A stretch of DNA of 19,690 bases from the NCBI GenBank assembly GCA_035549975.1, contig DASZPP010000393.1:1-19690 (forward strand), in the 5' to 3' direction. The notes below the pieces were generated by a model. It was not told where the DNA came from and made no database searches. It saw only the letters and a program-made list of their open reading frames with translations. Position 1 is the first letter of the stretch. Each line of letters begins with the position of its first letter. The DNA comes from Opitutus sp035549975 (lineage in GTDB: Bacteria > Verrucomicrobiota > Verrucomicrobiia > Opitutales > Opitutaceae). Made by a program: the position numbers and the translations under genes. Shown piece after piece: positions 6,340-14,495 of this stretch.

Positions 6340-7625
6340 GGACCTGGGTTCGGCGCACTCAGTCCCAACGCCCTCAAATACCCCGGGTTGATCCGGCAAT
6401 TCGCGAGCCGGATGTTTTCCAGGAGCTGCGCCAGGGCGCGCCGGCTCGTCTCGAGCGACGGCAGCGCGCCCTGCAGCTTCTTCACGTCGCCGCGCGAGGC
6501 CTCCGCATAGGCGACAATCGCGCGCCAGTCGTCCGGCTGCGCCACCGACGCGGCGCACGTGGTCGCGTCCATTTTCTTGTAGGGCCAGAAACACCACCCG
6601 ATCCGTTTTTGTTCGAGGACCGCGCGAAACTTCGCGATCCATTCGTCCGTGTTTTCCCCGGTTTCGCCGAGCCACATTGGGACGTCGTATTTGTCGCGCC
6701 AGTCGAGATACCGCTTGATCGAGGTCTCGCTGGGCTGGTCCCAGTAAAGGTGAAACGTGTAGGCCACGTTCGGCGCCGGCGGCGGCCCGAGGGGATCGAA
6801 CTGCGTGTTCCACTGCGCGCCGCCGAGAAACAGGATGTGGTTCGGATCGATCGTGCGGACTTCCGGCACGAGCCGCCGGTAAAACTCCCCGAGCAGCGGA
6901 TTCAGCCGCCGCGTATCGAAGTAGTGAGCGATCGGCTCGTTGAGCAGGTCGTAGCCGAGCACCCAGCGCTCGCCGCGATAGCGCGCCGCGATCGTCTTCC
7001 ACAACTCGATCGTGAGCTGCTGCGCCTCCGGATCGTCGAACAACAGCGGCCGCCCGCGGCTGTCGTCGATGTTCGCGCCGGTCTGGCCGTCGGGCGCCGC
7101 ATGCAGGTCGATCACCACATAAATCTTTTCCTCCCGACACCAGCCGATCACCCGGTCGAGCAGCTCCCAGCCCGGGCCCTCCATCCGAAACGGCGCGTTC
7201 GCACTCACGAACAACCGCCAGTTCAGCGGCACGCGCACGGAATTGAAGCCCACGCGACGGATCAGCGCGATGTCGTCGCGCGTGACATAGTTCTCGCGCC
7301 ACTCCCGCCAGAACTGCGCCGCCGCCACGTCGCCGACGAGCTCGGCCACCACGTCCTCGATCTGCCGCGGCGACGCCGCGCGCTCGAAATGAAACATGTA
7401 GCCTTCGGGCAGCAGCCAGTTGCCGAGGTTGATCCCGCGCAGGCGCAGCACTTCGCCGTGCGGATCGACGAACTCCGTTCCTTTCACCCGAACGAACGCG
7501 CTCGTCGCAGCCGGTTCATCCGCGGCGAAGACCGCCGTCGTGGCGAGCAACGCGGCGGCGAGTAGGGCGGGTCTCAGACCCGCCCTACCGGTGTGTGTGT
7601 TCCAGCGACTTTCACCGAGCTTCAC
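6336..7625 (-). CDS. Secreted glycoside hydrolase family 5 (probable beta-glucanase)
   Basis: Retaining TIM-barrel glycosidase that cleaves beta-linked glucans; the GH5 subfamily cannot be fixed by eye. From GTG 7625 it has 429 residues. The start was chosen because GTG overlaps the GH30 stop as GTGA and opens a signal peptide: basic stretch to about residue 19, hydrophobic ALLAAALLATTAV (20-32), likely cleavage after VFA (34). An upstream ATG at 7673 would overlap GH30 by about 50 nt and is less likely. Motifs are LRGINLGNWLLPEGYM (62-77), VGFNSVRVPLNW, VVIDLHAAPDGQ, YDLLNEP with acid/base Glu230, FHLYWDQP, and MWLGETGEN with nucleophile Glu321. The NLGNWLLPE and LHAAPDGQ forms resemble exo-beta-1,3-glucanase-like GH5 members. 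It is last in the receptor-GH30-GH5 operon. A palindromic repeat encodes residues 13-22, and its stop lies in another palindrome. Confidence 0.87.
   Translation of the reverse strand: MKLGESRWNTHTGRAGLRPALLAAALLATTAVFAADEPAATSAFVRVKGTEFVDPHGEVLRLRGINLGNWLLPEGYMFHFERAASPRQIEDVVAELVGDVAAAQFWREWRENYVTRDDIALIRRVGFNSVRVPLNWRLFVSANAPFRMEGPGWELLDRVIGWCREEKIYVVIDLHAAPDGQTGANIDDSRGRPLLFDDPEAQQLTIELWKTIAARYRGERWVLGYDLLNEPIAHYFDTRRLNPLLGEFYRRLVPEVRTIDPNHILFLGGAQWNTQFDPLGPPPAPNVAYTFHLYWDQPSETSIKRYLDWRDKYDVPMWLGETGENTDEWIAKFRAVLEQKRIGWCFWPYKKMDATTCAASVAQPDDWRAIVAYAEASRGDVKKLQGALPSLETSRRALAQLLENIRLANCRINPGYLRALGLSAPNPGP
7562..7588. repeat. 27-bp perfect palindrome inside the GH5 signal-peptide region
   Basis: GTAGGGCGGGTCT (7562-7574) and AGACCCGCCCTAC (7576-7588) are exact reverse complements around a single C at 7575. 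Like the element at 6275-6339, it begins GTAG and ends CTAC. It encodes residues 13-22 (GRAGLRPALL) of the GH5 precursor, immediately before and into the hydrophobic core of the signal peptide. A short GT run (7590-7600) adjoins it. Confidence 0.8.
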
Positions 7626-9037
7626 TTCGCCGCCCCAAGATAGGTTTGGATCGCGTGCGCCGGGATCCGGCACCGCATCGCCTCGCCGCCGGCGGCGAGC
7701 ATGAATTCCTTCGCGTCATCCGTGCCATTCAGCACCACCACCGCCAGCGAGCCGTCCGGGTTCGCGAACGCCACCGAGCCCAGCGCATCCGGGCCGCCGC
7801 CCGACTCGATCCGGTGCGCGCCGGTCTGCACGTAACGGCTGAATTGCGCGATGTAGTAGAACGAGCTCTGGTAATGCACCGCGCCCTTCGCGAGATCGAC
7901 GAGCACCGGCGCATCGCAGAAATTGCCCACATGGTTCGGCCCGCCGCGCAGGTCGAGCGCGATGTTCCAGTCGATCCAGCCGCAGACCCAGTTGCGAAAA
8001 TCGCCGATCATGTTGCGCGCATAGCGCTCGCCCGGGCCCCACGCGCCCGGTTGCGCCCCTTTCTCGACGCAGCCCTCGGTGAACAGGATCTGCTTGTCGG
8101 GAAACGCATCGTGCACCCGGCCCGACGCCGCGAAGTCCTCGCTCACATACCAGTGCACACCCAGCCCCCAGAAATATTTCGCCGACGCCGGGTCGCCGAA
8201 CAACACCGCCGCCCGCGCCTCGATGCGGTCGCGGTTGTGATCCCAGCCGAGGAGCTTCACTCCGCCGAGTCCGGCGTGTTCGAGCGCCGGACCGAGATGA
8301 TCGCGCACGAAATCGCGCTCCTGCTCCGGCGAAAACAGGCACGACTCCCACGTCTGGTGCGCCTCCGGTTCGTTCTGCACCGTGAGCGCCCAGACCGGAA
8401 TTTTCTCCTCGTCCCGCATCGCCTCGATGAACCGCACATAGTAGTTCGCCCATGCCGGCGCATATTCCGGCCGCAGCGAGCCGCCGTCATCCATGCGGTT
8501 GTTCGTCTTCATCCACGCCGGCGGGCTCCACGGCGAGGCGAGCAATTTGAAGCGGCCGGCTCCCGCCGCCGCCTGCGCCTCGTGAATCAGCGGCAGGAGC
8601 CACTTCCGCATCGGCGCGAGCGAAAAGTCGAGCAGGTCATAGTCGCCCGGCGTCTCGTCGAGCGCCCACATGTGCAGTGAAAAATCGCAACTGTTGATGT
8701 GCGTCCGTGCGAGCGTGTAGCCGATGCCTTCCTTCGGGTCGTAGTAGCGCCGCAGAATCTCCGCGCGCTTTTCCGCGGGAAGCTGCGCCAGCACCCACGC
8801 CGACGATTCTGTCAGCGCGCCGCCAAAGCCGACCATCTGCTGAAACGTGCGCGCCGGATCGCAGACGATCGTCGTCGCCGCCGGCAGCGCGGTGCCGGCG
8901 GCGACCGGCGCCGGCGCGCCGAGCGTCGCGAGCCGGTGGCCGTTGTCGCGCGCGGTCTCGACGACCGACCACGTGCGCGCGGACAGTGAGGCCGCGAGCG
9001 CGGGCAGGAAACAAACTGCGAAGGAAATCTTGGGCAT
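7622..9037 (-). CDS. Secreted glycoside hydrolase family 30 (glucosylceramidase/beta-glucanase type)
   Basis: Retaining beta-glycosidase with a TIM barrel and a side beta-domain. Known family activities include glucosylceramidase, beta-1,6-glucanase, beta-glucosidase and beta-xylosidase. The protein has 471 residues from ATG 9037, with signal peptide MPKISFAVCFLPALAASLSA. The frame is open upstream to 9244, but that extension has no signal and runs into the receptor gene. Motifs are FQQMVGFGGALTESSA (65-80), TLARTHINSCDFS (108-120), LLASPWSPPAWMKTN (165-179), TVQNEPEA with acid/base Glu223, and ILFTEGCVE with nucleophile Glu321. The C-terminal VAFANPDGSLAVVVLNGTD (422-440) is the usual beta-domain. 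Active-site residues appear intact. It sits 97 nt behind the TonB receptor and overlaps the GH5 start by four bases. Substrate is inferred to be a beta-glucan or glucoside. Confidence 0.92.
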   Translation of the reverse strand: MPKISFAVCFLPALAASLSARTWSVVETARDNGHRLATLGAPAPVAAGTALPAATTIVCDPARTFQQMVGFGGALTESSAWVLAQLPAEKRAEILRRYYDPKEGIGYTLARTHINSCDFSLHMWALDETPGDYDLLDFSLAPMRKWLLPLIHEAQAAAGAGRFKLLASPWSPPAWMKTNNRMDDGGSLRPEYAPAWANYYVRFIEAMRDEEKIPVWALTVQNEPEAHQTWESCLFSPEQERDFVRDHLGPALEHAGLGGVKLLGWDHNRDRIEARAAVLFGDPASAKYFWGLGVHWYVSEDFAASGRVHDAFPDKQILFTEGCVEKGAQPGAWGPGERYARNMIGDFRNWVCGWIDWNIALDLRGGPNHVGNFCDAPVLVDLAKGAVHYQSSFYYIAQFSRYVQTGAHRIESGGGPDALGSVAFANPDGSLAVVVLNGTDDAKEFMLAAGGEAMRCRIPAHAIQTYLGAAK

Positions 9038-9095
9038 CGGGAAAACTTGGCCGGCGTCCGCAGCGTGAGCCGCGGGCAAAGCGCGAACCGGCTGT

Positions 9096-9115
9096 CCCCG
9101 CGTCCACGCGCGGGG
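9096..9115. repeat. GC-rich hairpin in the receptor-GH30 intercistronic gap
   Basis: CCCCGCG (9096-9102) and CGCGGGG (9109-9115) form a perfect 7-bp stem with a 6-nt loop, in the 97-nt gap between the receptor stop and the GH30 start. No U-tract follows on the coding (minus) strand. It could stabilise the receptor mRNA end or reduce read-through into the glycosidases; this is inference from position. Confidence 0.4.
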
Positions 9116-9134
9116 CGGCCAGCCGGGCCGGGCT

Positions 9135-12080
9135 TCAAAGTTTCTGGGTGAATTCGAGCTGCCAGCGCCGCGGCGGGTTGTAGATCCAGCCATAGAGCTT
9201 CTGGTTGTCGGCGACATTGTCGACGTTGAGCTGCAGGCTGGCATCGCGTCCGCGAATCTTGAATTCGTAGCGCACCATCGCGTTCACCGTCGTCTTGCTC
9301 GGCGTCGAGAGAAAGATCGAGTTGCCGTTGTTATCGAGCGCATTCTGGCCGTAGGCGGGATAGATCACGCGCTCGCCTTCGTAGAATCCGCCGAGGCCGA
9401 GCGACCAGCCCGCGAGCGCCGACTTTTTCGGGAACTGGTAATTGATCCAGAGCGAGCCCTGGTTGCGCGGCGTGTCGTCCATCGGCAGGCCGGTGCCGAA
9501 CGCGATGTAGGTGGAGGTGTCGCTCGGGTCGGAGTAGACCTGGCTCAACGGCCGGCCCGCCGTCGCCGCGAACGAGACCGGCGCATACCAGATCGCCCAG
9601 CGGTCCTGCGGATAGGGATATTTCGGCCAGGACTCCGCGTTGAGCACGACCTTCTCGATGTGCGACCACGAAAAGAGAATCTGCAGGTCGTTGGTCGGCT
9701 GGAAAAGGATCTGCGTGTCCCAGCCGCTCGAACGATCGCTGCCGGTGGCGACGCTGTTCTGCGCGCCGTTGTCGTCCATCGTCGCGTTGTTGACGAGATT
9801 GTCGAACGGCAGGCTGCCGGGGTCGGCGCCGTTGTAGAGCCAGCCCCACCAGCCGAATTGCTTTTCCTTGTAGACGTTCGCGAAAACCGCGTCGAGGAAC
9901 GCCGCGCCCGTCGGCTTTGTGGCGTCGACATACCAGTTCGTCGCGCCGGCGGAGTTGGTCGCCTGGTAGGCGGCGCCGGCGGTGCGCGCGGCGTTCCACT
10001 CATTCGTCGAATCGACGACCGCGGTGTTCCAGCTGTTGTCCGGATTCAGCGGGTTGAGGTCGTTGACGTTGTAGACGATGTCCTTGTTCGGGTCGAAATG
10101 CAGGTTGCCCGACACGACGGGCGCAAACCACACGAGGCTCGAGCTGCCGATTTGCGCGCGGGTGCGCGTGATCTGGAAGCGGCTGATCGTGCCGGAAATC
10201 TTGCCGTTGAAGAGGTCGAGCTTCAGGCCGACCTCCTTGTCGCGCGCGAGCGCCGCCTGCAGCGGCACGCCGTTCAGGTCGAGCTTGCCTTGATAGTTCG
10301 GCTCGACGCCGTCGGAGCGCATCGCGTAGGCCGAAATCTCGTTCGTGAGCTTCAGGCTCACGCCGTATTGGTAGGTCGTGTCCTTGTTGGTCAGCGAGTC
10401 GGCGGCGTGCGGATCGGTGTCGCCGCGGCGCGTCCCGTCGGAGTTGAACTCGGGATCGTAGATCCACTGGCGGTTCCAGCTGCGGTCGCGGCGCACGCCG
10501 GCGATGAGCGTGAGCCGGTCGTTGAGCAGCTTGCCCTGGTAAACGCCGTAGAACGCGGGGTTCGACGTCGTCGTGTTCGTGTTGTCCCATTCGACAAGAT
10601 CGTGGTCCGGCGAACCGTCGCCCTGCTGGCCGTACCGGAAATAGCTCGCGTCGGCCGGGCTGTGGTAGTTCGCCACGTCGCCGGGGGTCTGGCGGGTGCG
10701 ATAGTCGTTCTTCTCCCTCGTGTAGCTGAAGCCGGCGAGGAACGAGTGGTCCATCTGCAGCCACCGGCTCGCGTTCTCGAAGAGTTTGAGGTGATAGTTC
10801 AGTTCGACGCGCGCCTGGTCGTGCGTGTTTTCCTGCCGGCTTTTTTCCCACTGGTAGGCGATCGTCGAGGGCTGCGGGCCGACGGGCACGCCGGACTGCG
10901 CGGAGGTGATGCCGGCGTAGGTCACGGGCGCAACCGCCCACGCGGGCACGTTGCTGCCATCGCTGACCGTCTGGAACGCCGCGAGGTTGTCGAGCTGGTC
11001 GAAGTTGAACGTCCCATGGTTCACCCCCGCGAGCAGGTGCAGGTTCTCGCCGAGATTCTGCGTGATCTTGAACTCGACGTTGTTCGCCTCGCTGTCGCGA
11101 TACGTGTCCGGCCCGCTCCAGCGGAAGGTGCGCACGTCCTTGCCCGGCACCCGGTAGAAATCGCCGTTGTAGCCCGAGCTGTCGTTCACGAAACCCGAGA
11201 CCGCCGCGCGCAGCCGCTGCCAGCTGATGCCGTCCTGCCACTGCTTGCCGTATTCGACGTCGAGCATCACTTCCGTGCTCATCGTCGGCTTCCACACCAA
11301 CACCGGCGAGATGAAGAAGTGCCGCTCGCTGTTGAAGTCCGTGTACGAATTCTGGTCCTGCCACGCGCCGGTCAGCCGGTAGCCGAGGCTGTCGTTGCTC
11401 GTGATCGGTCCGGTGAGATCGATCGTCGCGCGTTTGAAATCCCAGCTGCCGATCGCGAGCGAGTACTCCTGCGCCGGCTTCGCCTCGGGCTGCTTGACGA
11501 GGTAGTTCACCACGCCGCCGAAATTGCCGACGCCGTAGAGCAGCGACGACGGTCCGCGCGCGATCTCGATGCGCTCGATGTTCACCGAGTCCGTCGCGTT
11601 CTGCCGCCGGAACCCGTCGCGCAACACCGATTCCGTCTCGAAGCCGCGGATTTTCATGTGCGTCTCGTCCGGGCTGGCGGTGAGGCCCTCGGGGTTGTTG
11701 ATCTTGCCCGGCGTCACGGCGAAGCTGCCCGCCGGCGACGCATAGTCGTTCTGCGTCTGCAGCAGGATGCCCGAGCTGTAGCGCAGGCTCTGCCGGAGGT
11801 CCGTCGACCCGGTGTCGCGGATGAAATCATCCGTGATCACCTCGATCGGCATCGGCAGGTCCTTGATCGCGGTGTTGAGCCGCGTGCCGGAAATCGAGTT
11901 GGTCGCGCGGTAGCCGCGATCCTCCGTGGTCGTGACCTGGAACGGGCTCAGCACGACGACCTCGTTTTTCGACGAGTCCTCCGTGTTCGTGTCGGGGGAC
12001 GTGGTCGTCTGCGCGCGGGCCGCGCCCAGCCAGAGGCCTGCGCATGCAGGCAGGGTGAGAAGCAGTTTCCTGGGGTTCAT
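9135..12080 (-). CDS. TonB-dependent receptor of the glycosidase operon
   Basis: Outer-membrane receptor of 981 residues, probably importing oligosaccharides. The signal peptide is 1-23 (MNPRKLLLTL ... GAARA). A TonB-box-like EVVVLSPFQV follows (40-49), then TTEDRGYRATNSISGTRLNT, the form I associate with Opitutaceae receptors. The plug shows LPMPIEVITDDFIRDTG, LRQSLRYSSGILLQTQND, KIRGFETESVLRDGFRRQ and IEIARGPSSLLYGVGNFGG, followed by a large aromatic-rich barrel ending RRWQLEFTQKL. At 981 residues it is longer than the siderophore receptor at 913-3207. No SusD-like partner is present. It leads an operon with GH30 and GH5 and is divergent from a two-component system, which argues for carbohydrate rather than siderophore uptake, although the plug alone would not exclude siderophores. 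The start codon has no Shine-Dalgarno (TTTTTTTAGCAAACC precedes it). Confidence 0.9.
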   Translation of the reverse strand: MNPRKLLLTLPACAGLWLGAARAQTTTSPDTNTEDSSKNEVVVLSPFQVTTTEDRGYRATNSISGTRLNTAIKDLPMPIEVITDDFIRDTGSTDLRQSLRYSSGILLQTQNDYASPAGSFAVTPGKINNPEGLTASPDETHMKIRGFETESVLRDGFRRQNATDSVNIERIEIARGPSSLLYGVGNFGGVVNYLVKQPEAKPAQEYSLAIGSWDFKRATIDLTGPITSNDSLGYRLTGAWQDQNSYTDFNSERHFFISPVLVWKPTMSTEVMLDVEYGKQWQDGISWQRLRAAVSGFVNDSSGYNGDFYRVPGKDVRTFRWSGPDTYRDSEANNVEFKITQNLGENLHLLAGVNHGTFNFDQLDNLAAFQTVSDGSNVPAWAVAPVTYAGITSAQSGVPVGPQPSTIAYQWEKSRQENTHDQARVELNYHLKLFENASRWLQMDHSFLAGFSYTREKNDYRTRQTPGDVANYHSPADASYFRYGQQGDGSPDHDLVEWDNTNTTTSNPAFYGVYQGKLLNDRLTLIAGVRRDRSWNRQWIYDPEFNSDGTRRGDTDPHAADSLTNKDTTYQYGVSLKLTNEISAYAMRSDGVEPNYQGKLDLNGVPLQAALARDKEVGLKLDLFNGKISGTISRFQITRTRAQIGSSSLVWFAPVVSGNLHFDPNKDIVYNVNDLNPLNPDNSWNTAVVDSTNEWNAARTAGAAYQATNSAGATNWYVDATKPTGAAFLDAVFANVYKEKQFGWWGWLYNGADPGSLPFDNLVNNATMDDNGAQNSVATGSDRSSGWDTQILFQPTNDLQILFSWSHIEKVVLNAESWPKYPYPQDRWAIWYAPVSFAATAGRPLSQVYSDPSDTSTYIAFGTGLPMDDTPRNQGSLWINYQFPKKSALAGWSLGLGGFYEGERVIYPAYGQNALDNNGNSIFLSTPSKTTVNAMVRYEFKIRGRDASLQLNVDNVADNQKLYGWIYNPPRRWQLEFTQKL

Positions 12081-12260
12081 GGTTTGCTAAAAAAACGGAT
12101 CCCGCGACGGCGACTGGCCGCCGCGCTTGCTGTGCAACAATTCGGGTTCGGGTAACTTCGGCAGAATAACAACCGCCGCATCGTCGCCGCATCCCTCTTT
12201 CGAGGGAGGGGAGTTTGCTTGGACAGCAATCGGCGCATGGCGTAGCCTCGGACTCCCCTC
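12081..12260. promoter_or_regulatory. Divergent regulatory spacer between receptor operon and sensor kinase
   Basis: This 180-bp gap must contain both divergent promoters. I find no convincing sigma-70 pair. It does contain TTCGGG twice in tandem (12141-12152) and TTCGG again at 12157-12161, so the last two copies are spaced 10 bp apart, one helical turn. It also holds the hairpin at 12192-12207. The direct repeats are a possible binding site for the NarL-type regulator encoded nearby; this is speculative. Confidence 0.35.
12192..12207. repeat. Small hairpin upstream of the sensor kinase
   Basis: TCCCTC (12192-12197) and GAGGGA (12202-12207) form a perfect 6-bp stem with a TTTC loop, 53 nt before the kinase start codon. 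It could be a leader hairpin or a regulator dyad. No U-tract follows directly. Confidence 0.35.
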
Positions 12261-14495
12261 ATGGCGCGCCCCGCCTCGAAGCTGCTCGCAGCCGTTGTGA
12301 TCGCCCTGCTCTCCGTGCGCGACGTCGGCGCAGCCGCCGCCGCGCCGCCGCTGGCGACCGCCGCCGCCGTCCTGTCGCTCACCGGCGAGCAAGCCGGCCA
12401 CCGGCTCCCGGTCCACGTCACCGGCGTTGTCACCGCCGCGGAGCCGAACTGGAGCGGGCAGTTCTTTGTGCAGGACGCGACCGGCGGCGTGTTCGTCGAG
12501 AATCTTTCCGCGCAACAACCCCGACCGGGCGACCTCGTGACCGTGACAGGCGTGACGCACCCGGGCGCGTTCGCGCCGATCATCAGCGAACCGCGCTGGC
12601 GCGTCACCGGCGCCGCTGCGCTCCCGGCGCCGCGGAAAGTCACGATCGAAAGTCTCGAGTCCGGCACCGACGACGGCGAACGCATCGAGGTCGCCGGCGT
12701 CGTGCGCTCCGTCCATCGCGACGGCGAGCGGCTCGACCTGGCGCTCGCGGTCGGCGGATTTCGCCTCGAGGTTCGCGCGCCGGTCGCGATCACCTCGTCG
12801 CCCGCTGCGCTCGTGGCCGCGCGTGTGAACGTCCGCGGCACCGCCGCCACGCACTACAACGCCGCCCTCCGCCACCTGACGGCCGTCGCGGTCTACGTCC
12901 CGCGCGCGGAGGATTTCACCGTCATCGAGCCCGAGCCGGCCGATCCGTTTGCCCAGCCGGTCGCGCCGCTCAACACCGTCGCGGAATACCGCCGCACCGC
13001 CGCGCCGGCCCTGCGTCTTCACGTCCGCGGCGTCGTCACGCTCCAGCGGATCGGCAACGACGTATTCCTGCAGGACCGCACCGGCGGCCTCCGCCTCGAA
13101 AGTTCGCAAGCGGAGATGTTCGCTCCCGGCGACGAGGTGGACGCGGCCGGCTTTCTCGAATACGAAAACCATCTCCCGCTGCTCCGCGACGCCACGCTCC
13201 GCAAGATCGGGCCCGCCGCGGCGCCCGTCCGTCCGCAGCCCGTCACCGTCGCCGATCTGCGCAACGGCCTCCATCACGCCGACCTCATCCGGCTCCGCGG
13301 CCGCATCCTGAATCGTTCGACGCGCCCCGTCGCCCGGCCGGCGTCGGGCTTCTCCGGCGTCGTCACGACGTGGCTGATGCAGGAACAGGGGCTCGCGTTC
13401 ACCGTCGAACACGAAACGCGCATCGAGGAGGACACGCTGTCCGCGATCCCCGTCGGCAGCATCGTCGAGGTCGACGGCGTGTGCTTCGCCGACGTCGACG
13501 AGGCGGGAAAACTCAACAGCGTCAAACTGCTGCTCCCCGCCGCCGCCGGGCTGCGCATCGTGGAACGCCCGAGCTGGCTCACTCCCGGGCGCCTGCTCGC
13601 CGGCCTCGGCCTCCTCACCGCGATCCTGATTCTGGTCGTGCTCTGGCTGCTGACCGTCTCGCGCAAGAACGCCGCGCTGCGCCGCGCGCAAGCGGAGCTC
13701 CAGGAGGCCCACGACACGCTCGAGCAGAAGGTCGTCGAGCGCTCCGCGCAGTTGCAGGTCGAGATGACGGCGCGGAAGGCCGCCGAACTCCAGTTCAAGG
13801 CCGTCCTCGCCGAGCGCACCCGCCTCGCCCGCGATCTTCACGACACGCTCGAGCAGACGCTCACCGGCATTGCGCTGCAGCTCGACGCCACCGCGAAACT
13901 CTTCGCGCGCGACCCGGGCTCCTCCCACCGCCACCTCGAGCTCGCCCGCAACTGGCTCCGCCAAAGCCAGGTCGAGCTGCGCCGCTCGATCTGGGACCTG
14001 CGCTCGCGCGAGCTCGAGCAGTTCGACCTCGCCAACGCTCTCCGCCAGAGCGCCGAGCACCTCGTCACCGGCACCGACATCCAGCTCGAGTTCGCCACGC
14101 GCGGCGACAAGCGCCCGCTGTCCGAGGTCGTCGAGGAAAATGTCCTGCGCATCGGCCAGGAGGCGCTCACCAACATCGCGAAGCACGCGCGCGCCACCCG
14201 CATCGGACTCGCGCTCGACTTTGGCCGCGATGCCCTCGCGCTGCGCATCGAGGACAATGGCATCGGCTTCGACCACGCGCCCACGCCCGCTCCCGGCGAC
14301 AACCATTTCGGCCTCCTCGGCATGTCCGAGCGCGCGAAGCGCCTCGCCGCCCGCCTCGCGATCGAAAGCGCGCCCGGTCGCGGCACCGTCGTCGCGCTCG
14401 AAGTCCCGCTCGAAACCGGCGCTCCTCCCGCGGCCGCGGGCCGCGCTTTCAGCCCGCCGTCGCCCGGCCTGGAAACGGCTCCGCCCGCATCATGA
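12261..14495 (+). CDS. NarL-class sensor histidine kinase with repeated periplasmic OB-like modules
   Basis: Membrane sensor of 744 residues that should phosphorylate the regulator encoded next to it. Signal/anchor is 1-25. Residues 49-411 are periplasmic and hold four similar beta-rich units. Two are clear: VHVTGVVT with FVQDATGGVFVE (51-80), and LHVRGVVT with FLQDRTGGLRLE (253-280). Weaker partners begin at RIEVAGVV (141) and LIRLRGRI (342). One helix (444-466) precedes a coiled coil (468-515). The HisKA_3 H-box is RLARDLHDTLEQTLTGIALQ with His527 as phosphoacceptor. The ATPase domain has IGQEALTNIAKHA (N-box, Asn638), EDNGIGF (664-670) and FGLLGM (683-688). ATG 12261 begins a plausible signal peptide. 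The stop overlaps the regulator start as ATGA. The ligand is unknown; a glycan breakdown product is the natural guess from the neighbours. Confidence 0.92.
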   Translation: MARPASKLLAAVVIALLSVRDVGAAAAAPPLATAAAVLSLTGEQAGHRLPVHVTGVVTAAEPNWSGQFFVQDATGGVFVENLSAQQPRPGDLVTVTGVTHPGAFAPIISEPRWRVTGAAALPAPRKVTIESLESGTDDGERIEVAGVVRSVHRDGERLDLALAVGGFRLEVRAPVAITSSPAALVAARVNVRGTAATHYNAALRHLTAVAVYVPRAEDFTVIEPEPADPFAQPVAPLNTVAEYRRTAAPALRLHVRGVVTLQRIGNDVFLQDRTGGLRLESSQAEMFAPGDEVDAAGFLEYENHLPLLRDATLRKIGPAAAPVRPQPVTVADLRNGLHHADLIRLRGRILNRSTRPVARPASGFSGVVTTWLMQEQGLAFTVEHETRIEEDTLSAIPVGSIVEVDGVCFADVDEAGKLNSVKLLLPAAAGLRIVERPSWLTPGRLLAGLGLLTAILILVVLWLLTVSRKNAALRRAQAELQEAHDTLEQKVVERSAQLQVEMTARKAAELQFKAVLAERTRLARDLHDTLEQTLTGIALQLDATAKLFARDPGSSHRHLELARNWLRQSQVELRRSIWDLRSRELEQFDLANALRQSAEHLVTGTDIQLEFATRGDKRPLSEVVEENVLRIGQEALTNIAKHARATRIGLALDFGRDALALRIEDNGIGFDHAPTPAPGDNHFGLLGMSERAKRLAARLAIESAPGRGTVVALEVPLETGAPPAAAGRAFSPPSPGLETAPPAS

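Noticed and set aside
9135..12080. Reading the second TonB receptor as a siderophore receptor
   Set aside because: The plug resembles siderophore receptors in general, but co-operonic GH30 and GH5 and the divergent sensor pair make carbohydrate uptake the better reading. Specificity remains unproven.
9660..12155. 831-codon plus-strand frame opposite the carbohydrate receptor
   Set aside because: Arg/Val/Ala-rich shadow of a well-supported TonB receptor.
12087..14306. 739-codon minus-strand frame opposite the sensor kinase
   Set aside because: The plus strand has intact H-, N- and G-box kinase motifs. The antisense translation has no recognisable fold.
12215..14491. Possible fusion: the response-regulator frame is open upstream through the whole kinase gene
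   Set aside because: The upstream part is arginine- and proline-rich shadow sequence. The regulator starts cleanly at ATG 14492 with the ATGA overlap.
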